From contig NC_091193.1 in NCBI RefSeq assembly GCF_040958095.1, positions 36,049,759-36,113,758 of the forward strand: 64,000 nucleotides of DNA. Direction: 5' to 3'. Shown here one piece after another: positions 10,330 through 21,248 of the stretch. A program made the position numbers and the translations under genes. Positions within the stretch are counted from its first letter, which is position 1, and the number at the start of each line of letters is the position of its first letter. This DNA is from Procambarus clarkii (taxonomy: Eukaryota; Arthropoda; Malacostraca; Decapoda; Cambaridae). The notes under the pieces were generated by a model. It worked only from the letters and a program-made list of their open reading frames with translations. It did not search any database and had not been told where the DNA came from.

Positions 10330-10481
10330 CCACCTAGTAATGTAATAGCTGGTTGCCCGGAGCAGTACTGTGTCAGTTGAGCCATATATATAAATATTCG
10401 TTGCCGCCGACCACTCTCACTCTTATATTACATCCACTGATGGCAAGCTTCGCTGCTCTTCCAAAGAAAAAGTTGTCCGAG
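10330..10481 (+). promoter_or_regulatory. Promoter cassette, copy 2 (plus)
   Basis: TAGCTGGTTGCCCGGAGCAG, then TGTGTCAGTTGAGCC, a TATATATAAATATTCG box (10385-10400) and an ATCCACTGATGG stretch. A TTCGCTGCTCTTCCAAAGAA leader follows and runs into the start codon. The element order matches copies 1 and 3. Confidence 0.75.
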
Positions 10482-10901
10482 ATGCTCTCTCCTCAGATGA
10501 ACCCCAGGATGGAGAATAGGACACAAGATACGCTGAAAAAAACCTTGAAACTATGCTGGGAAGAGGAAGAGGAGACACTAATATTGAATATAGAGAAAGA
10601 TTTGTTACAAATAATCCACGACATCAAGCTGAACAACACCAACCTCAAGCAGAACAACACCGACATCATCAAGCAGAACGAGACAATATTTTTGAAGACA
10701 GACCAAGAGTTGTTACAATTAATCAGCAAAATAATCACCAACATCAAGCAGAACAACACCGACATCAATCAGAACAACACACTATTGAAGATGATGGAGC
10801 AAGAGTTATTAAAAATAATCACTTACCTGAAGCAGAACTACACCGACCTCAAGCAGGAGATTGATGATTTAAAAATTGAAATTAAAGAGTTGGAAGGCTG
10901 A
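10440..10901 (+). CDS. Asn/Leu-rich coiled-coil protein on the promoter cassette
   Basis: ATG codons in one frame occur at 10440 and 10482. The second (MLSPQMNPRM) matches the start used by the paralogue at 1760-1945 and is preferred. The protein has about 140 residues and consists of repeated segments of the type IKLNNTNLKQNNTDI and LLQLISKIITNIKQNN, which look like amphipathic heptads. It ends in a Lys/Glu coiled coil. Other frames over 10553-10864 are open because of the repeat and look His/Gln-rich; I treat them as shadows. Function is unknown. Degraded extra modules follow to about 11130. Confidence 0.55.
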   Translation: MASFAALPKKKLSEMLSPQMNPRMENRTQDTLKKTLKLCWEEEEETLILNIEKDLLQIIHDIKLNNTNLKQNNTDIIKQNETIFLKTDQELLQLISKIITNIKQNNTDINQNNTLLKMMEQELLKIITYLKQNYTDLKQEIDDLKIEIKELEG

Positions 10902-11330
10902 AACCACCCGCCTTTCTTTTGAGGAATTGATATGTGCAACCACTTGGAAGTCATATTAATTTATAATGGGACCAAAGAGCCAATGTTTTTCAAAACTCCC
11001 GCACAGTGACTGACATAGTGACTGACGTGGGTACATCACCGACCTGAAGAAGAAGAATACAAACCTCTGGCAGGAGATTGCTGATTTAAAAAAAAAAAAC
11101 TTTTGAACAGTTGAAGGCTGCCTCATTTCATTTTTAATTCCACTGTAATTTTCACTAAATAAAAGTGTGTATGAATTATAAAATATATTGCTTTATTTTT
11201 TTTTTAATTTTGCCTTTATTATTCTAGTGTACATAGGTAGGGGAATGGGGGCACCTTTTAATTTCACTGTAATTTTTCACTAAATAAAAAGTGAGCCCAG
11301 AATGGGAACAGATGTAGTATAATTAAAAAG
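10902..11330 (+). repeat. Degraded modules and duplicated 3' flank
   Basis: At 11030-11120 there is a decayed copy of the C-terminal module (ACCGACCTGAAGAAGAAG, CAGGAGATTGCTGATTTAAA). It is followed by two copies of an AATTCCACTGTAATTTTCAC-type 3' flank (11140-11170 and 11262-11295). This supports an ancestral tandem array of the cassette gene. Confidence 0.5.
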
Positions 11331-11622
11331 TAAGATGATAATGTCAGTATGGCTGGCACTAATTCTGGTGAGTGTCAGTACAAGTTGTCATATGTCGGTA
11401 TTGTGAAGACTGTCTAGATACGTGAAGGTGGGTTTGGAGTGAATGAGGACGACGCCTTGCACCCACCTCCTCCAAATAGAGGGGAGGAGGGACAGGAGAC
11501 ATTTATAGCTTTTTGTTTAAGCTATCTCATTGATATATCAAGTGATTCTTCCATTGAAGTTGGGGAGGAGGAAAACATCTATTTGGAGCCGAGGAAATAA
11601 TCATTAAATTTTGTGTGTAAAG
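11331..11622. other. Intergenic, nothing recognised
   Basis: No supported gene. A G/A-rich stretch lies at 11460-11580. Confidence 0.4.
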
Positions 11623-12174
11623 TTACTTCACCCGATTATCCCACGCTGGGCTGGATGCCCATTCATCTTTAAAAATTCGTATGTACAAAGTAGTGGGTAA
11701 TTTTTCTTCATATTTAAAAAAACTACGGATAGTTAATTGGATGAGGGTATACTCGCACACAACATATTTGTGTTTTTTCAGGTGGTAACTTAAGTTGTCA
11801 TCACACCCATTAAACAAAACCAATTCATCATCTTGAAATACTACTTTAATATGGTCTATTTCAATTTTTTCCTGTGATGAGGCCTTCGACATCAAAATCA
11901 CTTGATAGGTATTTTCAAGCTTGACTCCATTATTTTGTCTCATGAATAATTCATATTTTATTCCCCACTTTAGTAGTATTTCTTTAAGTTTTATTAACAT
12001 AATCTTTACAGATTCAATTTCCCATATTTCATTGGGGTTAGTAGGGTTGGGTTCAGTCTTTACAGATTCAGCTACACATATTTCATTGGGGTTCATTGCT
12101 TTGCCTGTAGGGTTGGGTTCACTCGAAGTCTTATCATTTTCAAAATTTGCTGTTGTCTCGTTAATATCAGTCAT
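11623..12174 (-). CDS. Intact unrecognised 183-residue protein
   Basis: The frame starts MTDINETTANFENDK. The N terminus contains a short internal duplication of an NPNEI...ESVK unit (about residues 25-58). A mixed alpha/beta C-terminal part follows with a Trp-rich end (EWASSPAWDN). No signal peptide, membrane helix or cysteine motif is seen. It is convergent with the cassette gene and divergent from the RNA ligase gene. I do not recognise it. Confidence 0.6.
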   Translation of the reverse strand: MTDINETTANFENDKTSSEPNPTGKAMNPNEICVAESVKTEPNPTNPNEIWEIESVKIMLIKLKEILLKWGIKYELFMRQNNGVKLENTYQVILMSKASSQEKIEIDHIKVVFQDDELVLFNGCDDNLSYHLKKHKYVVCEYTLIQLTIRSFFKYEEKLPTTLYIRIFKDEWASSPAWDNRVK

Positions 12175-12520
12175 AATGGTGATCTATTTCAAATCTGTGA
12201 ATGTAAACAAAAAAAAAATATGTTAAGGCATATGTAACTTAACTGATCAATCAACATTTTTATCTAAGATAGTATAAGGTGATGCAGGACTAATAATTAG
12301 AGTAAGACCAAACAAGACCCTACCTTACCCAAACTAAGTCAATATAATTATATTATCTTATTATATTATAATATTATCAAAGTGGACTCACTAGATACAG
12401 CACAGGACTAGGGTTGTAACTGACAGTTGAATTCTTTTATATCTATCTTTTCAATTCTGACTTGAGGAGTAGGAGGATGAGGAGGAGGAGGAGGGGGAGG
12501 GGTGAGTTAAATCGCCTTCA

Positions 12521-12560
12521 AGTATATAAAAGCGTTATGCCCAGTATTATTACCTCAGTG
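12521..12560 (+). promoter_or_regulatory. TATA promoter of the RNA ligase-like gene
   Basis: AGTATATAAAAGCG (TATA at 12523-12531) lies about 110 bases before the start codon at 12641, after a GGA-repeat tract at 12465-12510. Confidence 0.6.
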
Positions 12561-12640
12561 TTAAGTGGTCTGATGCAGCATGCATATGTCCATAGTGATA
12601 ACTATTTAATATTATTTAATTGTTGACATATACAACAACT

Positions 12641-14392
12641 ATGGATTCACCACTTTCTATAAATATGTTAATGATGACCCTTGATAACATATACCAAAAA
12701 AAGATGAAAGAAAAACTTCCAGATACATTTGGAGCATCATTTCAGAAGATGATTTGCTATGCTGAAAACAGTTTAAAGTCTTCGGAATTGTAAGTATCAT
12801 TATTATAATATGTTAATAATATATATCATATATATATTTATAATATCCATACCCCAATAAATTATTACTTCTTATTTTTTTTTTCTTTTGTTTGTAGGTA
12901 TGAAAATCTTTTAAAAACATTGAAAGAAAAAAAGAAGATAAAAAGAATAAGTGCAAATGTCCCACATGGAATCCTATCCCCTGAAGACGACCCTGCTATT
13001 CTTCATGACATAAAGGTCAACTGCTATGGCCCTGATGACACAATCTACAACAATGATCCTGAAGTTCGAAAAAATGTTCCTCGTGGTGTAACACTCTTGG
13101 AGTTTAAGGGACAGTTTGATTTAGTGATCTTTGCCAATAAAAAAATTACTGGTGGTATTGGTGATGAGGATGATAAACAACCGGAAACAAATGATCTATG
13201 GAAACAATATTGCTTAGAAGATCCCAGTACTACTACTTCTAAAGTAGTTTGTATGACTAAAGTGAATGGTGAATCAGCTCATTTCAGTGGCAGATACGTT
13301 AATGGTAATTTTTTTTTAATTACTGAGAGTAAAAGTGTTCATATGTTAATTGGAGAAAGGGAAGACATTGAGCGGTATGATTGAGAACGTTATGTTGTTG
13401 CTAAAGTTGTGGCCAGATCACTGTGGGATACATTGAATAATATGGATATTATGAATCGACATTTGGTATATAGTATCTTACACTATACTAAATGTACAGC
13501 TGTGTGTGAGCTTCTTCAACCTGACAACCAACATATTGTTAACCTCAGTCACTTGGATAAGCATCAACTCAACGTTATCTGTTTTACTCCATTGTACAAC
13601 GAATATGAAGAGACTAGCCTTCTTGCATTACCTCCACACTACACACTCAACCTGTTTACGGCATTAGGCTTTACATCTCCTGCCTATTCAATAATTGAAG
13701 CTAAAGATGTAGTGAAACACCAGAATAAGGTAGGCAAACAAAAAGTTTATTGTACAAGGAAGTGCCAATTTATATTGTCACATTTTTCAATATAATTTCT
13801 TTTATGAAACTATATTATTAAATTATTTTTACAGGTGCGAAGTGATCTTTACAAAGAAGGTGAAGTTTTTTATTTTCTAAATGAGAATGAAGAAACAATT
13901 GGAATGATAAAAGTAAAAACAAGATGGTATGTAATACTTAGAGCCTTGAGGGAAAAAGCAGTTTATTGTTTTTTATCCAAGAAAAAAAAAAGCAAAATTG
14001 GAGTTTAGAGAATAATATTCACTTAACTCAATTACGACTAAATGAAATTCAGAAATGGCTCAAGTTCTCGATTTATATTTTACAAAGATGTAAGGTGAGT
14101 ATGATGAGTAAAGCACCTACCTACTTTGTTTTCATAAAAAGACCCTCTTAAGAAATTAATTATTTGAAAAATTAGGTTGAAAATTAAGGGATTTATAACA
14201 CTAATAAATAATTATCATTACTTTCAGGAAATGGGGACAAGTTTTCTACAGTGGCTAAATGAAAAAGTAGAAAAAAAACATATTGCTGTGGAAGATATTA
14301 GGCCTCAATTTCCAACAATATGGAGCAGGTTTCTTTTTGAAAAAAATTTGACCGACAATTTTGAAGATGATGAAGAAGAATTAGGTGGTTAG
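12641..14392 (+). pseudogene. Spliced T4 Rnl1-type RNA ligase, with in-frame stop
   Basis: Four exons with consensus GT-AG borders can be read: 12641-12789, 12898-13729, 13835-14094 and 14228-14392. Nucleotidyl-transferase motifs of Rnl1-type RNA ligases are visible in order. Motif I is K-V-N-G-E (about 13259-13273), where the lysine would carry AMP. A CELLQPDNQH segment (about 13507) fits the motif III/IIIa region. Motif IV is E-G-E-V-F (about 13857). Motif V is KVKTRWYV (about 13909). The enzyme would seal 3'-OH/5'-phosphate RNA ends. A TGA at 13382-13384 interrupts exon 2, and an A10 run near 13981-13991 shifts the frame of exon 3. It is a captured host-type gene or a host gene; baculoviruses also carry Rnl1-type ligases. 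Confidence 0.65.
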
Positions 14393-14948
14393 TTACCATT
14401 AATTTTATTATATAGTGGAAGGCATTGGGAAAACAACCAACTCAGTTACACATTTTCGTTTTGATCATCTTTAGAAGTCTATGGAGACAAATTACCGTCT
14501 TCATTACTGTGGAGAAGTGGACTAGGGACAATTAATTAAAATATGTTTTCTAGTAACACCTGTGGTAGGGATGACATCTTTTAGACTGGAGTTTGTATTG
14601 ATTTACACATGATATATAAAGTGTTCATCAATAAAAATAAGTAAGTAGTTAGGTAGTAGTATTTTTTTTATCTGGGACGTGATTTTTTTTTTTTGGGGGG
14701 GGGGCGCCCAGGTTGAGAAAAAAATCTGTGTAAAAAATGTAGTAAAATTTCCACAATTAAAATTTCTATTTTTTTCACAGAATTTCCACTTGGTTCCCAG
14801 TATTTTTCTTACCATTATTTCAGCTTTTTACTAAGGATCTGGTAAAGGATTTCAGCTGATAAACTGGGTATAGAGTTTAAGTCTATGAGTCAACAGGAAG
14901 AGGAGGAGGAGGAGGAGGAGGGGGAGGAGGGGGGAGGGAGATTGTGTA
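14393..14948. other. Intergenic, homopolymers only
   Basis: AT-rich with T8-T10 and G9 runs near 14655-14705 and a GGA-rich tract at 14895-14940 just before the next promoter. No gene is supported. Confidence 0.5.
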
Positions 14949-15038
14949 TTATATATAAAGAGAGAGAGAGTGAGAGATGCCTCTCTCAGTCACTAACTAG
15001 TCAGTCTAATACAACACTCACATTTTGTTTTCATAGCA
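14949..15038 (+). promoter_or_regulatory. TATA promoter and leader of IAP-1
   Basis: TTATATATAAAGAG (TATA at 14952-14959) lies downstream of a GGA-rich tract. A (GA)n and CTCTCTCAGTC leader leads to the ATG at 15039. Confidence 0.6.
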
Positions 15039-16915
15039 ATGAGCGAAGAAAAAAATCGTTTGGAGACTTTTAAGGACTGTAACTTCAGTGTAAACAGTCA
15101 TGTACTTGCAAAGGCGGGTTTCTATTATACTCATAAAGCAAATATTTTAGAATGTTCAATGTGCCATTTTCAAATTGATGCCACGAACGTAAACAAAGAT
15201 GAAAATAGAATTATTGCTTTACATAAGAAAGAGAAACCAGAATGCACATTTAATCAGAACGTGAAAAGATCTATTTCTAAGAAGTTTGATTCATATGACA
15301 GTTTACGGTTTGAAAAAGAACGTTTGGATACCTACATAGATTGGCCACTTGAATGGTTAGAACCATCTGATTTGGCTCGTGATGGCTTTTACTACCTTCG
15401 AACAAATGACCACGTTGCTTGTGTCTTTTGTCGAGGCATTCTTGGTGCCTGGGAAAGAGGAGACACTCCCAGAGGCGAACATCAGTATCACTTTCCCCAT
15501 TGTCCATTCATTCGAAACCAACCAGTGGGAAATTTTCCACTGATATTTAATGAAAAATTCGAGGGTTATTCCGTTCCACTGAGAAATAGTACAAATTCGT
15601 CCAATAGACAAGGAATAGATGTCTATGGTCTAAGTCCTATGACAGACAATGGAGTTCACCAGCATACCATTGCCAAGCGAAAAGACTACTTAACACTTGA
15701 AAGTCGCCTAGCAAGCTTTAACAATTGGCCTGAACGTGTAACACAGAAACCAACTGAATTGTCAGAAGCTGGATTCTTCTATTGTGGTTTAAGTGATCAT
15801 GTGCGCTGTTATCATTGTGGGAATGGACTTCGAAACTGGGAAACTGATGATATACCTTGGGATGAACATGCTCGCTGGTACCCAGAGTGTACCTTCCTCT
15901 TCTTGATGAAAGGAAAAGAATTCATTGATCAGGTATGTCAGCTACAGTAACTTGAAATGAAGGTTGACTATTATTATTGTAATCTTTATAAAAGCCATTT
16001 GTAACATTAACTTTATTTTTTTTTCAGGTTCAAGGGGAAAGGCCACCTTATGAGACAAACCCTTCAATAACCCATATCAATGAAGATCAACACAAACTTA
16101 TTAAGGAACTAGACATAACTAAGCACCTTATTTCAATGGGTTTCCAGGAAGATCATGTGATGACAACGTATCATAATCAACTCAAAGAGAAGGGGTTACC
16201 TTTCTTTGACATTGCGTCATTTATTGAAGCAGTCTTACAGTACATAGAAGACGAAGTTAGAAAACTTCTAGTAAATAAATTGGCATTGGCTGAAGTTTAT
16301 GTTGTCCCAAGCCCACCAATGTCTGATGGAAATGAGTTGGTTTCTGACACAAACCAACAAGTAGAATCATCTACAACTTTAATACAGCCTATAGTAGATG
16401 AATTAGCCTTGGCTGAAGTTGATATTGTCCCAAGCCAACCAATGTCTGATGGAAATGAGTTGGCTTCTGACCAAAACCATCAAGTAGAATCATCTACAAC
16501 TTTAATACAGCCTATAGTAGATGAATTGGCATTGGCTGAAGTTGATGTTGTCCCAAGCCAACCAATGTCTGATGGAACTGAGTTGGCTTCTTACCCCAAT
16601 CAGCAAGTAGAATCTACAATAGTTGATGAATTGACATTGACTGAAGTTGATGTCCCAAGCCCACCAATGTCTGGTGATTCTAACCCACAACCATTATTTG
16701 GTAGAATAACTGATCAAGTTGCCGCTCTCCCAAAATCAGAAGGTACAATTAGACACAGAGTGATTGAGTGTAAGATTTGTATGGAGAATGAGAGTGAGTT
16801 AATGTTTTTACCTTGTAATCACATATGCACTTGTTTCAAATGTGCATCAAACATATCCACATGTCCAATTTGCAGAGCTGAGATAAAATATACTATTAAA
16901 GCAATTATATCATAG
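15039..16915 (+). CDS. Inhibitor-of-apoptosis protein, 3 BIR + UBA + RING (spliced)
   Basis: Exon 1 (15039-15932) encodes three BIR domains. BIR1 is degenerate (C-x2-C then H and C, residues ~5-80). BIR2 (~87-165, CVFC...H...C) and BIR3 (~220-295, CYHCGNGLRNWE...H...C) are canonical. A GTATGT donor and TTTTTTTTCAG acceptor remove 15933-16027. Exon 2 gives a UBA-type region (ITKHLISMGFQEDHV...), a linker of four ~40-residue repeats, and a C-terminal RING (CKICMENE...CNHICTCFKCA...CPICRAE). The layout equals arthropod DIAP2-type E3 ligases, which bind caspases or act in IMD signalling. Large arthropod DNA viruses often carry IAPs. It is intact, apart from the divergent BIR1. Confidence 0.88.
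16270..16680 (+). repeat. Tandem coding repeats in the IAP-1 linker
   Basis: Four copies of a ~120-base unit (GATGAATTGGCATTGGCTGA..., coding LALAEVDVVPSQPMSDG) lie between the UBA and RING of IAP-1. Copies 2 and 3 are nearly identical, so the expansion is recent. Confidence 0.8.
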
Positions 16916-16954
16916 TAAAGAATGTTTTAGATGTGTGATAATGATATGATATGT

Positions 16955-17330
16955 ACGATTCGAGAGCAATACTGCAAAGCCTAACATGTTGGAATTTATG
17001 GAAATGAACGTACAGATGTGCTGGCGGCTGAAGGTGCTGAGGGAGACCATATTGATAATACTTCATACCCAAGACTCTTCTAAGAAATTAGAAAACATCA
17101 TCGTCAAGAAAGTTGAGTTGGATACAAAAATATGTCCACACCTACAGTAATAAGGATGATTTTAGACCATTTGCATAACATAATGTATCCTATCTATCAA
17201 CCCGGCTGGAAATATATGAATTTCAAATCTTATTATTCCTATAATAAATACCTTATAATTATTATTGACGAAATATTATTCCTTTCCCCAGATATAATCT
17301 CAGATGAGGAAAAGTTGTAGTTTAGTTATA
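16955..17330 (+). mobile_element. Degraded 3' fragment of an I-type LINE
   Basis: GGAAATGAACGTACAGATGT, CTGAGGGAGACCATATTGA and the tail to about 17330 match 54230-54800, the RNase H and 3' end of the I-type LINE. There are internal deletions (after GCAAAGCCTAA and inside the ATTAGAA segment). Confidence 0.75.
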
Positions 17331-17390
17331 CCAATGTGTATGTGTGTATCCTTTCAAAATAGATATTTCTATTTTTTTTTTGTCTTTAAG

Positions 17391-17762
17391 GTAGTATAAA
17401 AGTGTCACTAAGGTAGCCTGCAGCAGAACACAGTTTATGGATTAATTAGTGGTAGAGTCGCAATCCAAGCACACTACACTACATACTACCTCTTGATATA
17501 ACTTTCTAGACAGTGAAAGTGAACAAACAAGCAGTGGTAGTTGCAGTACTACTCAATCTCTGGCGGAACTGAAGAAGCAAACAACCATTCCACAAACTGG
17601 TCAAGCCAATCAACCAACTTGTCTGTCAACTGATCTACAACCACCCAACCAATCTGTCCATCAACTGGTCTACAACCACCCTTTTTCTGTTGGAAGTTTC
17701 TTTCTAGGGAAGTGGATAACAATTGATCATATAAAATAAGAGAGCACATACTGTTTTTCATA
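17391..17762 (+). promoter_or_regulatory. TATA promoter and repeated leader of the zipper gene (copy A)
   Basis: A TATAAAAG box lies at 17395-17402. The leader then holds about two copies of a 35-base CCATCAACTGGTCTACAACC unit (17610-17690). A stretch from CTGTTGGAAGTTTC to the ATG (17683-17762) is nearly identical to 22565-22638. Confidence 0.65.
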
Positions 17763-18152
17763 ATGGTTGCACCAAATGAATTTGATGACATGCAATTGTC
17801 AAGGTCTTTAGTACGTGTCTCAGGCAGTGCCTATAACAGAGGAGTCATTTTAGACTTAAGCAGAACATCCACTTTCGCTGCTACAGTTCCAGTGGACCCA
17901 TTGCCTCCGAAATTAGCAGGACCCAGAACACAACAGCAACTATTGCTGAATATTAATAAGCTGAAACATGAAAACCATATTATTCAACAAAATTTGTCAG
18001 TTTTGTATAAAATGTTTAAAGAACAGGAGAAACAAATTTCTATGTTGAGAAGGGGTATAAAGGAATGGAGCATCCAAAAAAGTTCCTTTTCCGAAACCAC
18101 TATCTCCTCCTACTTACTCAACACACCCACCATCTCCTCCTCCTCCAATTAA
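17763..18152 (+). CDS. Short zipper protein, copy A
   Basis: Starts MVAPNEFDDMQLSRSLVRVS. The first 60 residues match copy B (22639-23433), including VDPLPPKLAGPRTQQQL. The middle repeat region of copy B is missing here and the protein runs straight into a coiled-coil segment (NKLKHENHIIQQNLSVLYKM), then a Ser/Thr-rich end. At 129 residues it is either a natural short paralogue or an internally deleted one. Function is unknown. Confidence 0.6.
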   Translation: MVAPNEFDDMQLSRSLVRVSGSAYNRGVILDLSRTSTFAATVPVDPLPPKLAGPRTQQQLLLNINKLKHENHIIQQNLSVLYKMFKEQEKQISMLRRGIKEWSIQKSSFSETTISSYLLNTPTISSSSN

Positions 18153-18245
18153 TTCTCTCAATCCATCGTCCCCTACAATTTCTATGAGAATCAGGTAATT
18201 GTCACCTGATCGTAGAATTATATTAAATCAATAATTTAAAAAAAA

Positions 18246-21227
18246 ATGAGTGAAATTGTTAAAATAATCTTGAATACTATAACATTCCCAGACAATGGTT
18301 CCTCGGGTTTGAGAGAACGTATATTCATAAAAACTCTTATTAACAATTTTGTTGTTGTGAATGATGATGATAAAAGAATAATTTTATTATGGAATAAAAT
18401 GCTTCATTTTTTACTATCTCTGATCGATATATTAAAATAATAACTGAAACATATCCTCTTAAGAGTCAGAATCAACAAAAACAAACAATAGCTCATTTGA
18501 ATAAAAAATGTAATGAATGCGAGAATGAAAAAAGTGAATTAGAAATTAAATGTGGATATCAAGATGCCACAATAACAGATTTAAATACAAATGTGAGAGA
18601 TTTAGAAGTTACTATTGTGCAGCTTACAGAGAAATTAGGAGACCAAGAAAATGAAATAGAGAATTTAAAGAAGGAAAATTTAACTCTTCAAGATAATCAA
18701 AATAAATTGAAAAATAATCTAGAAGATCGAAATAATACTGAATTAATGAAGCTTAGAATTCAATACGATGATGAAAAGAAAAAGTATGAAACAGAATATG
18801 CATTTTTGGTAAATGAGAAAGATAGACAAATTCAACATATCTCCGAAGACAAAGACAAACAAATAAAAGACTTAGCTGATGAAAAAGAAAAACTAATCGA
18901 TTTAATAAATTCAAATAATACTAGAATAAGATCCAAATACGTTGCACTCGAAAAGGAACTAAAAAGTGCACATGAACAATTAACTATAAGTCGTCAACAA
19001 CAAGAAGAATTAAATAGGAAAATAAATACAAATTTAATGTCTCTTAAGGAATACCAACTAAAATTAGCTGCATGTGAAAACGATATAAGGATCCAGAATA
19101 TGCAATTTCTGGAATGCCAACAAGCCCTACAAAAATGCAACTATGATAAACAATCAGACCAAGAAGAATATAATAAGCTATTAGTATCCCAAAAACATTA
19201 TCTTGAGGAATGCCAACAAAAACTACTTGATTGTGAAAATTCTAAACAAATTAAGTATGATGAATATAATATATTAGTAAAGAATATAAATGAAGTAAAT
19301 AAATATAATATTGAAACATTAGAGCGACTTTATAGAAAACCTACATTATCGAATAGCGATATAATTCATTGTTTTTCAAGCATATTTCCTTTAGATGATG
19401 ATGATGAATCAAAGGAAACAAGAAAATCACAAACTGAAGCAATAATAAATCAGTTCATTAGTCAGTTGTTCAGTTACATTTACAATTCAGTTATTTATCT
19501 GAAGTTATCGTCAGTTAACTGACGTCAGTTAACTATCTAAGTTAGCTATCAGTTAGCTAACTATCGTCAGTTATCAGTTCATTTACAAGACTGTAATTAC
19601 CATATTTGTATCCTCACATTCCTTATGTACATTCTTGTATATGCATAAATAAATAAATAAATAAATAAAGTTGAATACCGAACGCGAAAACTACATTTAC
19701 CAAGAACGTGAAAAGGACATTAAAGATAGGATTTCCCGTTTAAATTATTATATTAATAATATTGAATCACTCCAAAATAATGATTTACTTAATATTTTTA
19801 CTAACGAGGAAGAAAGAAATTTATTTAATCAAATATTGGAAAAATTTAAAACTAATATTATCGATGAAACAGTATATGAACACGAACGTCAAATAATGCC
19901 CTATGTAAATGAAAATGATCATTTAAAACGCCAATTAGACGAACCTTATTATGTTGCTAAACTGTTAATAGACGCGGTGGCATCAATAGTTTTAGTTCAA
20001 GAAATTATAACCAAACGAATTGTTGACCTGGAAAAAGATCATAAAGGAACGAATGAGGAAGTTATAAAAGTTTATGCATTCGTTACTATTCTATATACAT
20101 TATTCCAGAAGGAAATAAGGCAAGATTTGAATGCAAATAATGTACAACGCTTTTATTACATTATCTTGAACGTGATTCGTAAGTTTCCTTCTGATAATAT
20201 TCATGAAATACTGGCTTTACAACAACAAAATGATTTACATGTTAAGACCTTACAAGAAGAAAATGAAACAATAACTTCTAACCTGTCGACCATTCAACAG
20301 ACAAATGCTAGTCTCCAGGATTCCAACAAACAAATGTTTTCAGAATTAAGTGAGACAAGAATGCATTTGTCGATGATTAACTATGATGAGACTTCGGTGG
20401 ACCCCATAGAATATGAAGAAACTCAAATGAATAAATTCACATCAATCATCCAAGCCGTCACTACTCAGCTCGATGCTTACTTGGCCGAGACATGCAACAA
20501 TAAGTATTTGAGATCAGCATTCGAAAAACTCTCAATAAGAAAAATGTTTTGTAAGAATGAAATGGCGAAATCTGAAATGATGCAATTATTTATTTCACTT
20601 TCAAATCATATCTTCAAATTTATATTCTGCGCCCAGTTCTAAAAGAATCTTGTCACGGTAATAAACGATAATATTCTTCGGCGTTCCATTCAATTAAACC
20701 CTTATTTTTCAAGAGAAATGTATAACCACCAAGATATGCTATCTGAAATATTGAACATACTGATGATAAATGAAGCTATAGAAATAGCACCCGTTTTCCC
20801 AATTCTATACAATATTAGTAAATTAACCCTGATAAATGGTACGTATTCTATAAGCAACTATGAGGATAATAATCAAATAGTATCTATCGATAACGAAAAG
20901 AAGAATTTAAAATCGATTGCGTTATTACACGAGGCTAATATGAAAGCAGAAAAATCGTGGTTCCTTAAAAACCTAAAAGTTAAGTACGAAATTGTATTGG
21001 GTGATGACAGCATTTTAAAAGCAATCGCCTCTCAGAAAGTTTCTTCGCCTGAAACTGTTGAGAAAACAACAAAATTAAAAAGAGATAAAACGAACTTAAA
21101 AGACGCAAAACAAAGGACAAAAGATAAGACTCAAGGCAGGCGACAAGTCGAGGCATTAACAGAGAAAAAGAATCTAAAGGATAGACATATAAACACTATA
21201 AGGGGAGGAATAGTTGAAAATAAATAA
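18246..21227 (+). pseudogene. Large coiled-coil protein, copy B (dead)
   Basis: A paralogue of 5072-8167, with starts MSEIVKIILNTITFPDNG against MSEIVKTILSMVHFPEDG. At least three lesions are seen against copy A. An extra base near 18420 ends the first frame at 18440. An insertion at about 19455-19671 carries a LINE 3' tail. A TAA at 20640-20642 stands where copy A has TAT. Reading resumes in frame from 20643 to 21227. The coiled coil covers about 18500-19320. Three independent lesions make it a clear pseudogene, and copy A shows where each break lies. Confidence 0.8.
19455..19671 (+). mobile_element. LINE 3'-end fragment inserted in the coiled-coil copy B
   Basis: 19583-19671 (TTACAAGACTGTAATTACCA ... 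TGCATAAATAAATAAA) is the reverse complement of 41150-41255, the 3' end of the LINE at 41119-45417, including its (AAAT)n tail. It is preceded by a local CAGTTA/GTTAACT-rich patch (19455-19582) of unclear origin. Copy A of the gene has no such sequence at this point. Confidence 0.8.
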
Positions 21228-21248
21228 GAGGATGTCAATGGTAAGCAG

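Noticed and set aside
10493-10864. Minus-strand hydrophobic frame and plus-strand His/Gln-rich frame over the cassette coiled-coil gene
   Set aside because: Open only because of the repeat; no promoter or relatives.
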